This document shows, piece by piece, positions 26,521-35,410 of a stretch of DNA of 64,000 bases (positions are counted from its first letter, which is position 1; the number at the start of each line of letters is the position of its first letter). Both the position numbers and the translations under genes were made by a program. Below the pieces are notes generated by a model. That model was given only the letters and a program-made list of their open reading frames with translations. It did not search any database and was not told the DNA's origin. Origin of the DNA: Capnocytophaga periodontitidis. Its GTDB lineage: Bacteria > Bacteroidota > Bacteroidia > Flavobacteriales > Flavobacteriaceae. The stretch is from positions 248,001 to 312,000 of the forward strand of contig NZ_JAEFDB010000003.1 in NCBI RefSeq assembly GCF_016126015.1, given 5' to 3'.

Positions 26521-27882
26521 ATGAGTTGCAATACTTGCACACACAATACGAACAATAGCTGTAATACAAACTGCGGAGCGCGAAGCTTTGGCACTGCCAA
26601 ATTATCAGTTTTTGATTGGCTGGCAAATACCCAACTCCTTGGCGGACAAGAGTATTTTGATTGCGTCGAGGTGCGCTTCAAAAACAGCCGCAAAGAGTAT
26701 TTCCGCAATGTCGATAAATTGCCCCTCCAAATGGGTGATGTAGTAGCCACCGAAGCCCCTTCAGGACACGATGTAGGAGTCGTAACCCTTACAGGTGAAT
26801 TGGTGCGCTCGCAAATGAAAAAACGCAAAGTCGATTGGGAAGGCGATATACCTCGAGTGTATCGCAAAGCTAATCAGCATGATATTGATGTATGGCAACA
26901 GTCGCGTGCCAAAGAAATAGAAGTCCAAAAACAATCGCGTGAATTAGCAATTGCCTTAGGTTTAGAGATGAAAATCTCCGATGTAGAATTCCAAGGCGAC
27001 GGCTCTAAAGCAACATTCTACTACACAGCCGAGGGGCGTGTAGATTTCCGCCAGCTCATCAAGGATATGGCAAAAGCCTTTTCTGTGCGTATAGAAATGC
27101 GACAAATAGGTTTCCGCCAAGAGGCAGCCCGCTTAGGTGGAATAGGTTCTTGCGGTCGTGAACTCTGCTGCTCTACTTGGCTTACCGATTTCAGAAGCGT
27201 TTCCACTTCAGCAGCACGATACCAGCAATTGTCACTCAACCCTCAAAAACTTGCAGGTCAGTGCGGTAAACTCAAATGCTGCTTGAACTTCGAACTCGAC
27301 ACCTATCTCGATGCTCTGCAAGATTTCCCCCGCACCGATGTAAAACTCCACACACAGCGCGGTATGGCATCGTGCCAAAAAATAGACATCTTCAAACGCC
27401 TAATGTGGTTCACTTACGACGAAAATCCTATCACTTGGCACAAACTCTCAGTAGATAGCGTAAAAGAAATTATCGAACTCAATAAAGAGGGAGAACCTAT
27501 TGAAGAGTTAGAAGAGTATGCCATCGTTACCGATTTGTCTTCACGTAAAAGCACTTCAGCTTATGAAGGTATTGAACTCGCTCCAGTAGAAGAAGATAGC
27601 ATCACCCGTTTCGATGCCCCTAAACGCAAAAAGAACAAGCATAACAACAAAAAAGCGAGCAATAATAACAGTAAGCCTCAGCGAGATAACAAAACCCAAC
27701 AAGCACAATCCCAACCCCAAGGGCAGTCTAACAAAAAGAAACAATCGCCCAAGCCTAAAAATAACGGCAATAATAACAATCCTAATGCTAATAACAACCC
27801 CAATACCGCTAAGAAAAAGCCCAATAATAAAAATAACAAACCCAACTCTAATGCCGATAAACCTAAAAATGAGAACGCTTAG
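26521..27882 (+). CDS. ricT: RicT-like PSP1-domain protein with an Asn/Lys-rich tail
   Basis: A 453-residue protein. The N-terminus is Cys-rich (CNTCTHNTNNSC..NC). The PSP1 core (about 45-290) includes KIEMRQIGFRQEAARLGGI, then SCGRELCCSTW, then GKLKCCLNFE. In Bacillus the related RicT/YaaT works with YlbF and YmcA, binding Fe-S clusters and affecting RNase Y and development; in Bacteroidetes its role is untested. Residues about 360-453 are a low-complexity Asn/Lys/Gln/Pro tail. The tail DNA also contains the start of gldH (14-bp overlap). Gene order ricT-gldH-PBP1A is one I recall from flavobacteria. Confidence 0.88.
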   Translation: MSCNTCTHNTNNSCNTNCGARSFGTAKLSVFDWLANTQLLGGQEYFDCVEVRFKNSRKEYFRNVDKLPLQMGDVVATEAPSGHDVGVVTLTGELVRSQMKKRKVDWEGDIPRVYRKANQHDIDVWQQSRAKEIEVQKQSRELAIALGLEMKISDVEFQGDGSKATFYYTAEGRVDFRQLIKDMAKAFSVRIEMRQIGFRQEAARLGGIGSCGRELCCSTWLTDFRSVSTSAARYQQLSLNPQKLAGQCGKLKCCLNFELDTYLDALQDFPRTDVKLHTQRGMASCQKIDIFKRLMWFTYDENPITWHKLSVDSVKEIIELNKEGEPIEELEEYAIVTDLSSRKSTSAYEGIELAPVEEDSITRFDAPKRKKNKHNNKKASNNNSKPQRDNKTQQAQSQPQGQSNKKKQSPKPKNNGNNNNPNANNNPNTAKKKPNNKNNKPNSNADKPKNENA

Positions 27883-28348
27883 TGTATTACTCCTATGGCT
27901 AACCCTCGTGTCTTGCCATAGTAATGTGGAATACAGCCAATATGTGTCTTTGCCTAATGGTTGGACTAAAAACGAACCTGTAACCTTTCTTTTAGAAGCA
28001 AACGATACGTTGGCTAAAAAAAACTTGTTCATAATGTTGCGTAACGATGAGCATTACGAGTTTAGCAATATCTATTTGATTGCCAAAATGGAAGTGCCCA
28101 ATAGCGATAAGGTAATTGTCGATACGTTGCAATACGAAATGGCAACCCCCGAAGGTAAATGGTTGGGAGATGGCTATTCAGCAGTGAAAGAAAGCAAATT
28201 GTGGTACAAAGAACAATTCGTTTTCCCTGCTAAAGGTAAGTACAACATCAAAATAGAACAAGCAATGCGCAAAATAGGTGATGATGAAGGAATACCAATA
28301 CTCAAAGGAATCACCGAAGTGGGGCTACGCGAAGAAACTAATAAATAA
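27869..28348 (+). CDS. gldH: Gliding motility lipoprotein GldH
   Basis: A 159-residue lipoprotein; MRTLSVLLLWLTLVSC gives a lipobox Cys at about 16. The body matches GldH: SNVEYSQYVSLPNGW, NLFIMLRNDEHYEFSNIYLIAKM, EGKWLGDGYSAVKESKLWYK, NIKIEQAMRKI. GldH is required for gliding in Flavobacterium johnsoniae and supports assembly of the type IX secretion/gliding machinery. The true ATG lies 14 bp inside the end of ricT; a longer frame starting at 27614 would cover the ricT tail and is rejected. This gene is the best evidence that the host is a flavobacterium. Confidence 0.9.
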   Translation: MRTLSVLLLWLTLVSCHSNVEYSQYVSLPNGWTKNEPVTFLLEANDTLAKKNLFIMLRNDEHYEFSNIYLIAKMEVPNSDKVIVDTLQYEMATPEGKWLGDGYSAVKESKLWYKEQFVFPAKGKYNIKIEQAMRKIGDDEGIPILKGITEVGLREETNK

Positions 28349-28381
28349 TTGCCTAACAAAAGAGTTTTATATAGTCTCAAT

Positions 28382-28407
28382 TTCGTGTAAATTCGTGAAA
28401 TTCGTAG
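28382..28407. repeat. TTCGTG short tandem repeat upstream of the PBP1A gene
   Basis: Three TTCGTG/TTCGTA cores (TTCGTGTAAA, TTCGTGAAA, TTCGTAGG) recur at 9-10 bp in the gldH-PBP1A spacer. Confidence 0.45.
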
Positions 28408-28429
28408 GAGACTTAAAAAATAATAAACT

Positions 28430-30751
28430 ATGAAAAAAGCAAACAGCACAAACAGTAACAACAGCAGCCGCAAACCTAAAAAAGGACTCAGCACAGTCGT
28501 GAGATGGTTTTGGTATATCTTTATAGCGGGCGTGGTAGGAGTGATATTACTCTTTACTTCGGCTTCTTTAGGCTTGTTGGGCGAAATGCCCGACTTCCAA
28601 CACTTGGAAAATCCCGAAACCAATTTGGCTACCGAAATCGTTACCGCCGATGGTAAATCGTTAGGAAAATTCTATTTAGATGAAAACCGTACGCCTATCC
28701 GCTTCAAAGATTTACCTAAACACTTAGTCGATGCCCTCGTCGCCACCGAAGACGAACGTTTCTATGAACACTCAGGAATCGACGTGCGTGGTACATTGCG
28801 GGCAATGGTCTATTTTGGTAGAAAAGGAGGTGCTTCCACCATCTCACAACAATTGGCAAAACAGCTTTTTCATAAAGAAAAAACCAGAGGTTTAGCACGT
28901 TATACTCAAAAAATAAAAGAATGGGTGATCGCTACACGCCTTGAAAAACAATATACTAAAGAAGAGATATTAGCAATGTACTTCAATATCTACGACTTCA
29001 ATAACAATGCCGATGGTATCCGTTCGGCTGCTAAAATCTACTTCGATAAAGAACCTAAAAACCTCAAAATAGAAGAAGGCGCAATGCTTGTAGGGATGTT
29101 TAAAAACTCTGCTCTCTACAATCCTGTGAAAAATAAAGAAGGAGTAACTAATCGTCGCAATGTAGTACTCGCCCAAATGGCTAAGAACAACTACATTACC
29201 CAAGAACAAAAAGATTCCTTGCAAAAGTTGCCATTGAAAATCAAGTTTACCCCCGAAAGTCATAACGACGGGATGGCAACCTACTTCCGTGAGTACCTGC
29301 GTTCTTATATGAAAACCTGGATAGACCAAAACCCTAAACCCGATGGTACTAAACACAACCTCTATCTCGACGGATTGAAAGTCTATACAACCATCGACTC
29401 TAAGATGCAGGCTTATGCCGAGGCTGCTGTGAAAGCTCATATGAAACAACTACAAAAAGCCTTCGACGCCGAGAATAACCCTAAGAAAAATGCTACCTAT
29501 CCTTTTGTGAAAGTCTCTAAAGAAGAGTATAAAAACCTAATGGAACGCGCAATGAAAAACTCTAATCGCTGGATACACCTTAAGTATTTAGGCTATTCCG
29601 AAAAGGAAATCCGCGAGTCGTTTGATAAAAAAGTAGAGATGCGTGTCTTCAGTTGGAAAGGTGAAAAAGATACCATTATGACCCCACGTGACTCTATATT
29701 GTATTATAAAGCTTATTTGCGTACAGGTATGATGTCTATGGAACCTCAAACAGGACACATAAAAGCGTGGGTAGGAGGCATCAACTACAAGCATTTCCAA
29801 TACGACCAAGTGATACAAGGAGCTCGCCAAACGGGCTCTACCTTCAAACCTTTTGTATATGCCACCGCTATCGACCAATTGCACTATTCTCCTTGTATGG
29901 AACTCCCTGATATCCCAACGTGTGTAGAAGCTCATAAGTACGGCAATGTGCAAGCGTGGTGCCCACGTAACTCTACAGGTAATTTCACAGGTAAAATGAT
30001 GACCCTCAAATACGCTTTGGCAAACTCAGTAAACTCTATTACTGTAAACCTGATGGATAAAGTAGGCCCTATACCCGTGATCAATTTGGTGAGAAAACTC
30101 GGCATCACTTCCAATATGCCCGAAATGCCTTCTATCGCCTTAGGTACTGCCGATGCAACTGTCTTCCAAATGGTAGGGGCTTATGGTACTTTCGCCAATG
30201 AAGGGGTATATGTAAAACCTGTGTTGGTAACGCGTATAGAAGATAAGAACGGTACAGTACTTTTTGAAAACACCCCTGAAACTCACGATGTAGTAAGTGC
30301 TGAAGTAGCTCGTGCTGTTGTAAACTTGATGGAAGGGGTTACACGCTATGGTTCAGGAGCGCGCTTGCGTACCAAAGGTGCAGAAACTTATAATACCATT
30401 TACAAAAATGTAATGACAGGATATCCTTATCAATTTACGAACCCTATTGCAGGTAAAACAGGAACCACTCAAAATAATAGCGATGGTTGGTTTATCGGTA
30501 TGGTGCCTAATCTTGTTACCGGTGTTTGGGTAGGAGGTGAAGACCGCGCGATACACTTCCGTACTACTGCCTACGGTCAAGGGGCTACAATGGCACTCCC
30601 CATATTCGGCTATTATATGAAAAAATGCTATGCCGATAAAGATTTGAGTGTTTCTAAAGGCGCTTTTCCTGCCCCTCAAAACAAAGAAATTCCTATAGAT
30701 TGCAATAAAGAAAAAGAAGGAGATACTGAAGACCCTGAAATCGATTTTTAA
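28430..30751 (+). CDS. Class A penicillin-binding protein (PBP1A-like)
   Basis: A 773-residue bifunctional peptidoglycan synthase. A short basic cytoplasmic tail rich in Asn/Lys/Ser is followed by one membrane helix (about 27-48). The GT51 glycosyltransferase domain (about 70-245) has ATEDERFYEHSGID and GGASTISQQLAKQLF. The transpeptidase domain (about 425-735) has the nucleophile motif STFK (GSTFKPFVYATAI), SVN (ANSVNSITVN) and KTGTTQNN. It polymerises and cross-links glycan in the periplasm. Length and motifs are normal. Confidence 0.94.
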   Translation: MKKANSTNSNNSSRKPKKGLSTVVRWFWYIFIAGVVGVILLFTSASLGLLGEMPDFQHLENPETNLATEIVTADGKSLGKFYLDENRTPIRFKDLPKHLVDALVATEDERFYEHSGIDVRGTLRAMVYFGRKGGASTISQQLAKQLFHKEKTRGLARYTQKIKEWVIATRLEKQYTKEEILAMYFNIYDFNNNADGIRSAAKIYFDKEPKNLKIEEGAMLVGMFKNSALYNPVKNKEGVTNRRNVVLAQMAKNNYITQEQKDSLQKLPLKIKFTPESHNDGMATYFREYLRSYMKTWIDQNPKPDGTKHNLYLDGLKVYTTIDSKMQAYAEAAVKAHMKQLQKAFDAENNPKKNATYPFVKVSKEEYKNLMERAMKNSNRWIHLKYLGYSEKEIRESFDKKVEMRVFSWKGEKDTIMTPRDSILYYKAYLRTGMMSMEPQTGHIKAWVGGINYKHFQYDQVIQGARQTGSTFKPFVYATAIDQLHYSPCMELPDIPTCVEAHKYGNVQAWCPRNSTGNFTGKMMTLKYALANSVNSITVNLMDKVGPIPVINLVRKLGITSNMPEMPSIALGTADATVFQMVGAYGTFANEGVYVKPVLVTRIEDKNGTVLFENTPETHDVVSAEVARAVVNLMEGVTRYGSGARLRTKGAETYNTIYKNVMTGYPYQFTNPIAGKTGTTQNNSDGWFIGMVPNLVTGVWVGGEDRAIHFRTTAYGQGATMALPIFGYYMKKCYADKDLSVSKGAFPAPQNKEIPIDCNKEKEGDTEDPEIDF

Positions 30752-30768
30752 AGTTTCTTGAGCGAATG

Positions 30769-30800
30769 TTTGTCTCTTTGTAATATTTTTAGTAGTTTTG
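30769..30800 (+). promoter_or_regulatory. Promoter of the MltD-like gene
   Basis: The -33 TTTG (30769-30772), a 20-nt spacer, and the -7 box TAGTTTTG (30793-30800) lie 48 bp before the ATG. Confidence 0.65.
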
Positions 30801-30848
30801 TCGCCCTTATTGTAATAAACTAAAAAACGCACTTACATTATTAAGAAT

Positions 30849-32159
30849 ATGAAATTTAAAAAATATACACTCACTACCCTCGCCTGTTTGCTCTTAGGTA
30901 GTATGCCAATGCAGGCGCAAAACTCTCAAAAAGACACAATAAATAGAAATCCTAAACGCGAAGGATTACACAAGTTTAACGATAATCCCAACATAAAAAA
31001 ATATGATGAAAAATGGCTGAAAGAACTGTCTAATTCCGATTTGTTCTTTCAAATGAGCGAAGATGTAGCCGCAACCCCTACTGATGTAGATTACAGTGAG
31101 TTGCCTACTGAAGTACTCAAAGAGCGCTTGCGTAAACTGAATGAAAAAACACCTTTCAACGTGGAGTATAACCCTATATTAGAACAGGTGATCAAATCGT
31201 TTTTGAAAAATCGCCGCTCTTCGTTAGAACGCCTGATGAGCCTCAGTGATTACTATTTTCCAATGTTCGAACAGGAAATGAGTAACCAAAAAATTCCTCT
31301 TGAAATGAAATACCTCGCCATTATTGAATCAGCCTTAAATCCTAAAGCCCGCTCTCGTGCTGGGGCTACAGGCTTATGGCAATTTATGTATGCTACAGGT
31401 AAAAGCTATGGCTTAGAGGTAAATAACTATGTCGATGAACGCAGCGACCCCGTTCGTTCTACTAAGGCCGCTGCAAAATACTTAAACGAACTCTACAAAA
31501 TATTTGGTGACTGGGATTTAGCTCTCGCTGCCTATAATTCAGGACCTGGCAATGTCACTAAAGCTATACGCCGATCTAACGGAAAGACTAACTATTGGAA
31601 TTTGCGCCCCTATCTTCCTCGTGAAACAGCGGGGTATGTGCCTGCTTTCTTGGCAACACTCTATATTTTTGAATATGCTAAAGAACACGGCTTCAAACCT
31701 CAAAAACGCGCCAATCATCTCTTCCAAACTGATACCATTCGTGTAAAACAAGCCATTCCTTTCAAGGATATAGCCGAAATTACAGGTATGGATGTACAAG
31801 ATATTCAGTTTTTTAACCCTTCTTACCAATTAGATGTAGTGCCTTATGTTGAAGGGCGCAACTATGCCGTGCGTTTGCCTATCTCCGAAATAGGTAAGTT
31901 CGTATCTAATGAACAAGCTATCTACAACTACCTAAACGAACAAAAAGCTCAACGTGAACAAGTTCTTCCTGAAGTAACCAAAGGCGAACAATACGCAGGA
32001 GGTAAATCTACTAAAAAAACAGTTTATACGGTGAAAAAAGGCGATAACTTAGGTAAAATTGCTAGTCGCCACGGCGTGACAATCAACAATATCAAACGCT
32101 GGAACCGAATGAAAAGTAATAAAGTACGCGTGGGACAACGACTTTCTATATACAAGTAA
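30849..32159 (+). CDS. MltD-like lytic transglycosylase with LysM domain
   Basis: A 436-residue exported protein (signal peptide MKFKKYTLTTLACLLLGSMPMQAQ). The SLT domain (about 140-265) contains MKYLAIIESALNPKARS, with the catalytic Glu, then GATGLWQFMYATGKSYGL and ALAAYNSGPGNVTKAI. A degenerate LysM-like stretch lies at about 300-345 (IRVKQAIPFKDIAEITGM) and a clear LysM at the end (about 393-436, YTVKKGDNLGKIASRHGV). It cleaves the glycan strand of peptidoglycan to give anhydromuropeptides. It sits next to PBP1A but has its own promoter. Confidence 0.92.
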   Translation: MKFKKYTLTTLACLLLGSMPMQAQNSQKDTINRNPKREGLHKFNDNPNIKKYDEKWLKELSNSDLFFQMSEDVAATPTDVDYSELPTEVLKERLRKLNEKTPFNVEYNPILEQVIKSFLKNRRSSLERLMSLSDYYFPMFEQEMSNQKIPLEMKYLAIIESALNPKARSRAGATGLWQFMYATGKSYGLEVNNYVDERSDPVRSTKAAAKYLNELYKIFGDWDLALAAYNSGPGNVTKAIRRSNGKTNYWNLRPYLPRETAGYVPAFLATLYIFEYAKEHGFKPQKRANHLFQTDTIRVKQAIPFKDIAEITGMDVQDIQFFNPSYQLDVVPYVEGRNYAVRLPISEIGKFVSNEQAIYNYLNEQKAQREQVLPEVTKGEQYAGGKSTKKTVYTVKKGDNLGKIASRHGVTINNIKRWNRMKSNKVRVGQRLSIYK

Positions 32160-32189
32160 TATAGAAGTTAGAAATAACAGTTAGATAGT

Positions 32190-33065
32190 ATGAAGAGAAG
32201 AGCTTTATTAAAATTATTGGGGCTTTTTTCGGTAGTTCGTGGCTACAATATTGCGATGGTTTGTGTAGCTCAGTACTTAGCCTCTATCTTCGTGCTCTCC
32301 AAACAACCTTGGCGTGAAGTCCTTGCCGATACACACTTGTTGATGCTCGTCATAGCAGGAGCTTTGGCTATCGCTGGAGGGTATATTATCAATGGTTTTT
32401 ACGACAAAGGTAAAGATTTGATTAATAAACCTACCCAAACGATGATCAACCACTTAGTGAGTCAGAATACCAAACTTACCCTCTATTTTTTGCTCAATTT
32501 TCTCTCAGTAATAGTAGCGAGCTATGTGTCGTTTAGAGCAGTGATTTTCTTTTCAGGTTATATCTTCACAATGTGGCTTTATTCACACCGTATCAAAAAG
32601 CTACTGCTTTGGGGCAACCTCACTTCAGCAAGTTTAGCTATTATCCCCTTTTTTGCAATATTTGTGTATTATCGCAATTTCGAAACCGTGATTTTCGCCC
32701 ATGCTATACTCATCTTTCTGTTAATGCTCACCAAAGAGTTTATCAAAGATTTGCAAAACATCAAAGGTGATCTCACTCACAACTATGCTACAATTCCCGT
32801 GGTCTATGGTGAGAGTTTTGCTAAAAAACTCATCACCTTGAACGTATTGCTCTGCTTTATGCCTATCTATTGGCTACTCCATAGTTTCCCCATATTCAAA
32901 CTGACGTACTTTCTCTACTTTACAATGCTTTATTTATTGTTTTTTGTAGCCTTTCTTTGGAAAAGCCAAACCCAACCTCAATACAGAGCCTTACACAATA
33001 TGCTTAGAGTGATTCTCGTAATGGGAGTCTTTAGTGTAATATTAGTAAAGCAAATCAATAGTTAA
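32190..33065 (+). CDS. UbiA family prenyltransferase
   Basis: A 291-residue protein with about eight membrane helices. The first Asp-rich motif is NGFYDKGKD (NxxxDxxxD, about residue 70), and the second, on the opposite side, is KDLQNIKGD (about residue 190). These bind prenyl diphosphate with Mg2+. Substrate options include digeranylgeranylglyceryl-phosphate-type lipids, 4-hydroxybenzoate or menaquinone precursors. MenA proteins are usually different in motif detail, so I leave the acceptor open. It starts 31 bp after the MltD-like gene and is likely co-transcribed. Confidence 0.82.
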   Translation: MKRRALLKLLGLFSVVRGYNIAMVCVAQYLASIFVLSKQPWREVLADTHLLMLVIAGALAIAGGYIINGFYDKGKDLINKPTQTMINHLVSQNTKLTLYFLLNFLSVIVASYVSFRAVIFFSGYIFTMWLYSHRIKKLLLWGNLTSASLAIIPFFAIFVYYRNFETVIFAHAILIFLLMLTKEFIKDLQNIKGDLTHNYATIPVVYGESFAKKLITLNVLLCFMPIYWLLHSFPIFKLTYFLYFTMLYLLFFVAFLWKSQTQPQYRALHNMLRVILVMGVFSVILVKQINS

Positions 33066-33371
33066 AAAAATACACCTCGTATTTTGCACTTTTCGTCGAT
33101 AAAATCAGCCTTTCTGTCGATATTATTTGCCTAAATCCTCTCTTCATCTTACCTTTGCACCATAAATTTTAAAACAGCGCATTGGTGTCTCATTTACTAA
33201 ACTTTAACAAAAGATTAACGCCATCCCACACTTGCCTATAACTATTTTTGAACTACTTTTGCCAATAACACTTACCCTCCAACCCCACCTAACCACCTCT
33301 ACCTCCCCCGACCGGTCAGCCCCGTCCGACTCGTCCTAAAACTAACACTAACAACTAATAATTAAAGTATT
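33066..33371. promoter_or_regulatory. Leader of the RND operon: two tandem promoters and a C-rich untranslated region
   Basis: There is no coding frame. Promoter 1 has -33 TTTG (33126-33129), a 20-nt spacer and -7 TACCTTTG (33150-33157). Promoter 2 has TTG (33232-33234), a 19-nt spacer and -7 TACTTTTG (33254-33261). A pyrimidine-rich stretch of CCCCACC and CCCGTCCGACTCGTC type (about 33270-33340) fills the leader and resembles one at 36916-36978 before the outer-membrane channel gene. No TetR or AraC regulator gene adjoins. Confidence 0.6.
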
Positions 33372-34478
33372 ATGAATAAAATCTTTTTAACAGCAACAAC
33401 CGCTATCGCATTGGTAGCTTGTAATAATGGAAATCAACAACAACAACAATCAAATGGACCTGAGGCTTATCCTGTGATTGTAGTAGGTGAACAAAATACG
33501 GTTTCTCAACTCTCTTATCCAGTAAATATTGAAGGCATTGTAAACAGCTCCGTGCAGGCCAAGATTTCTGGTTATATCACCAAAGTATTAGTAGACGAAG
33601 GTCAGGTAGTAACCCAAGGGCAACCGTTGTTTCAGCTGGAAACTCAAACCCTTAACCAGTCGGCAGCCTCAGCCAAAGCAGCGGTAGAGGTCGCCAAAGT
33701 AGAAGTAGATAAATTAGTGCCCTTGGTAGAAAAAAATATCGTGAGCCCCGTGCAATTAGCAACTGCCAAAGCCAACTTGCAACGCGCTCAAGCTGCCTAC
33801 AACGAGGTGGCCAGCAATATCGGTTTTGCGGTAGTAAAAGCACCTGTAAATGGAGTAGTAGGAGCAATCAACTTCCGAGAAGGTGCTTTAGTAACCGCCA
33901 ATAACACAGTACTCACTACTGTTTCTGATGTGAAAGAGGTATATGCTTATTTTTCAATGAACGAAAAAGAATACCTCGACTTTTTAGCTAACACCGAAGG
34001 CAAAACTACTACCGAAAAACTCAAAAACCTGCCTGAGGCTTCTTTGGTATTAGCTAACGGAAAAGAGTATGCTGAAAAAGGTAAAATTCAAGCGGTAACC
34101 GGACAAATTGACCCCTCTACAGGTAGCATACAGTTCCGCGCTACTTTCCCTAATCCTAACAAATTGCTCACTAATGGCAATAGTGGAACGATTAAAATAC
34201 CTCAAAATTTCAATAATTCACTTGTAATTCCTGAGGTAGCCACTTTTGAACAACAAGGAAAAGTATTTGTATACCGCGTAGCCGAAAAAGACACCTTGCG
34301 ACAAACCGTCATCACACTTAAAAACCGCGCTGATAATTATGCAGTTGTAGAAAGCGGACTCAAAAAAGGCGATCTCATCCTCGCTCAAGGTCTCAACAAG
34401 GTACGTACAGGTACCGTGATCAAACCCCAAACCATTTCAATGGACAGCCTCGTAAAGAAAATACAACCTATCTTTTAG
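33372..34478 (+). CDS. RND efflux periplasmic adaptor, MexA/AcrA-like lipoprotein
   Basis: A 368-residue membrane fusion protein; MNKIFLTATTAIALVAC is a lipoprotein signal (Cys about 17), followed by a Gln/Asn run. Lipoyl half motifs (AKISGYITKVLVDEGQVVTQGQPLF and VKAPVNGVVGAINFREGALV) flank a helical hairpin (about 95-150). The beta-barrel (about 180-265) includes TGQIDPSTGSIQFRATFPNP, typical of RND partners. It joins the inner-membrane pump at 38422 with the channel at 36987. Unusually, three unrelated small genes and a gene stub lie between it and the channel gene. Confidence 0.92.
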   Translation: MNKIFLTATTAIALVACNNGNQQQQQSNGPEAYPVIVVGEQNTVSQLSYPVNIEGIVNSSVQAKISGYITKVLVDEGQVVTQGQPLFQLETQTLNQSAASAKAAVEVAKVEVDKLVPLVEKNIVSPVQLATAKANLQRAQAAYNEVASNIGFAVVKAPVNGVVGAINFREGALVTANNTVLTTVSDVKEVYAYFSMNEKEYLDFLANTEGKTTTEKLKNLPEASLVLANGKEYAEKGKIQAVTGQIDPSTGSIQFRATFPNPNKLLTNGNSGTIKIPQNFNNSLVIPEVATFEQQGKVFVYRVAEKDTLRQTVITLKNRADNYAVVESGLKKGDLILAQGLNKVRTGTVIKPQTISMDSLVKKIQPIF

Positions 34479-34485
34479 TGAAAAG

Positions 34486-34572
34486 TTGCCCCTCGTCATT
34501 CGTAACTCGTAACTCGTCATTCGTAACTCGTCATTCGTAACTCGTCATTCGTAACTCGTCATTTGCCCCTCG
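34486..34572. repeat. Heptamer array TCATTCG/TAACTCG flanked by 10-bp direct repeats
   Basis: Alternating 7-bp units TCATTCG and TAACTCG run from 34496 to 34558, mostly as 14-bp pairs with one extra TAACTCG. They are bounded on both sides by TTGCCCCTCG (34486-34495 and 34563-34572). The array lies between the adaptor stop and the first cassette gene. A 10-bp flanking duplication could mark an insertion junction. Confidence 0.75.
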
Positions 34573-34577
34573 TTATT

Positions 34578-35405
34578 ATGAAATATTTGTTATTATTACT
34601 CTTTTCTCTGCCTCTCACAGCACAAGTTAAGGAATCCCAAGGCGGAGGTATAAAGGATATAGGGGAAATTTCTAACAAGACTCCACTTTACCTCATCGAT
34701 GGAAAGAAATTTAGCGAATGGAGTTTAAAGACTAAAAAACTACAACCCAAAGATATAGCCGAAATTTTGGTATTTTTTACAGAAGAAGCTAAAAATCTTT
34801 TTGGCAACAGTGCAAAATACGGAGCCGTATATATCATCACTAAGGAAACTTTTCAGAAAGCAGAAGCCCTTGTCAATAATCCTCCTAATAGGCAACTCAA
34901 CAGGAAAGAGCAACTTTATGCCGAGATTTGGGAAGTCTATCAAACGCGACGCTCTATAGTGGTTTCGGGGAAAGTTAGTAACAGAGAAGGCAAACCTCTG
35001 GCTAATATTAGGGTATATAACAAAGATAGCAATACCGAGGTTCTCACCGATAGCATAGGCAATTACACGATCCAAGCCCGTCGCTGGGAGGCGATACAAG
35101 CTGAAAATATAGAGGATTGTTATCTTGTTGTAAAAGAAGCAAAAGAGCAAAGTTATAACTTTGTACAACATCCTCCTATTGAAAGCAGAAGTAGCGACCC
35201 AAGAGCCTCTACACTTTCTGTATTTGGGTCGCCTTGCGACAAGTTGTTTGTTCTCGACGGAGTGCCTATGGAAAATAAAAAAAGTTTTCTTGCTAAAATA
35301 AGAAATAAGAAGATAGAGAAAATAATAGAATTAGATGAGCAACAAGCTTCGATGTATGGCTCTCTTGGAGCCTATGGAGTAATCATTGTAAACACTAAAA
35401 AATAA
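34578..35405 (+). CDS. Exported protein with two TonB-plug-like segments around a carboxypeptidase-regulatory-like domain (paralogue 1)
   Basis: A 275-residue protein with signal peptide MKYLLLLLFSLPLTAQ. Segment A (about 35-85; PLYLIDGKKF, then KDIAEILVFF, then KYGAVYIITKE) and segment C (about 220-275; KLFVLDGVPM, then KIEKIIELDEQQASMYGSLG, then YGVIIVNTKK) both follow the SusC/RagA plug pattern (VxDGxP...I..I.VLKDA.A.YG..GA.GV..I.TK). Between them is a carboxypeptidase-regulatory beta sandwich (SGKVSNREGKPLANIRVYNK). No outer-membrane barrel follows. Function unknown; perhaps a periplasmic or surface protein that mimics or binds TonB-dependent receptors. Repeat DNA lies upstream; the next paralogue starts 5 bp on. 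Confidence 0.75.
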   Translation: MKYLLLLLFSLPLTAQVKESQGGGIKDIGEISNKTPLYLIDGKKFSEWSLKTKKLQPKDIAEILVFFTEEAKNLFGNSAKYGAVYIITKETFQKAEALVNNPPNRQLNRKEQLYAEIWEVYQTRRSIVVSGKVSNREGKPLANIRVYNKDSNTEVLTDSIGNYTIQARRWEAIQAENIEDCYLVVKEAKEQSYNFVQHPPIESRSSDPRASTLSVFGSPCDKLFVLDGVPMENKKSFLAKIRNKKIEKIIELDEQQASMYGSLGAYGVIIVNTKK

Positions 35406-35410
35406 AAGCT

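Noticed and set aside
27614-28348. A longer gene including gldH
   Set aside because: The upstream part is the ricT tail in another frame; the ATG at 27869 gives a proper lipoprotein signal.
34496-34558. CRISPR-like tandem repeat
   Set aside because: Units are only 7 bp with no spacers and no cas genes nearby.
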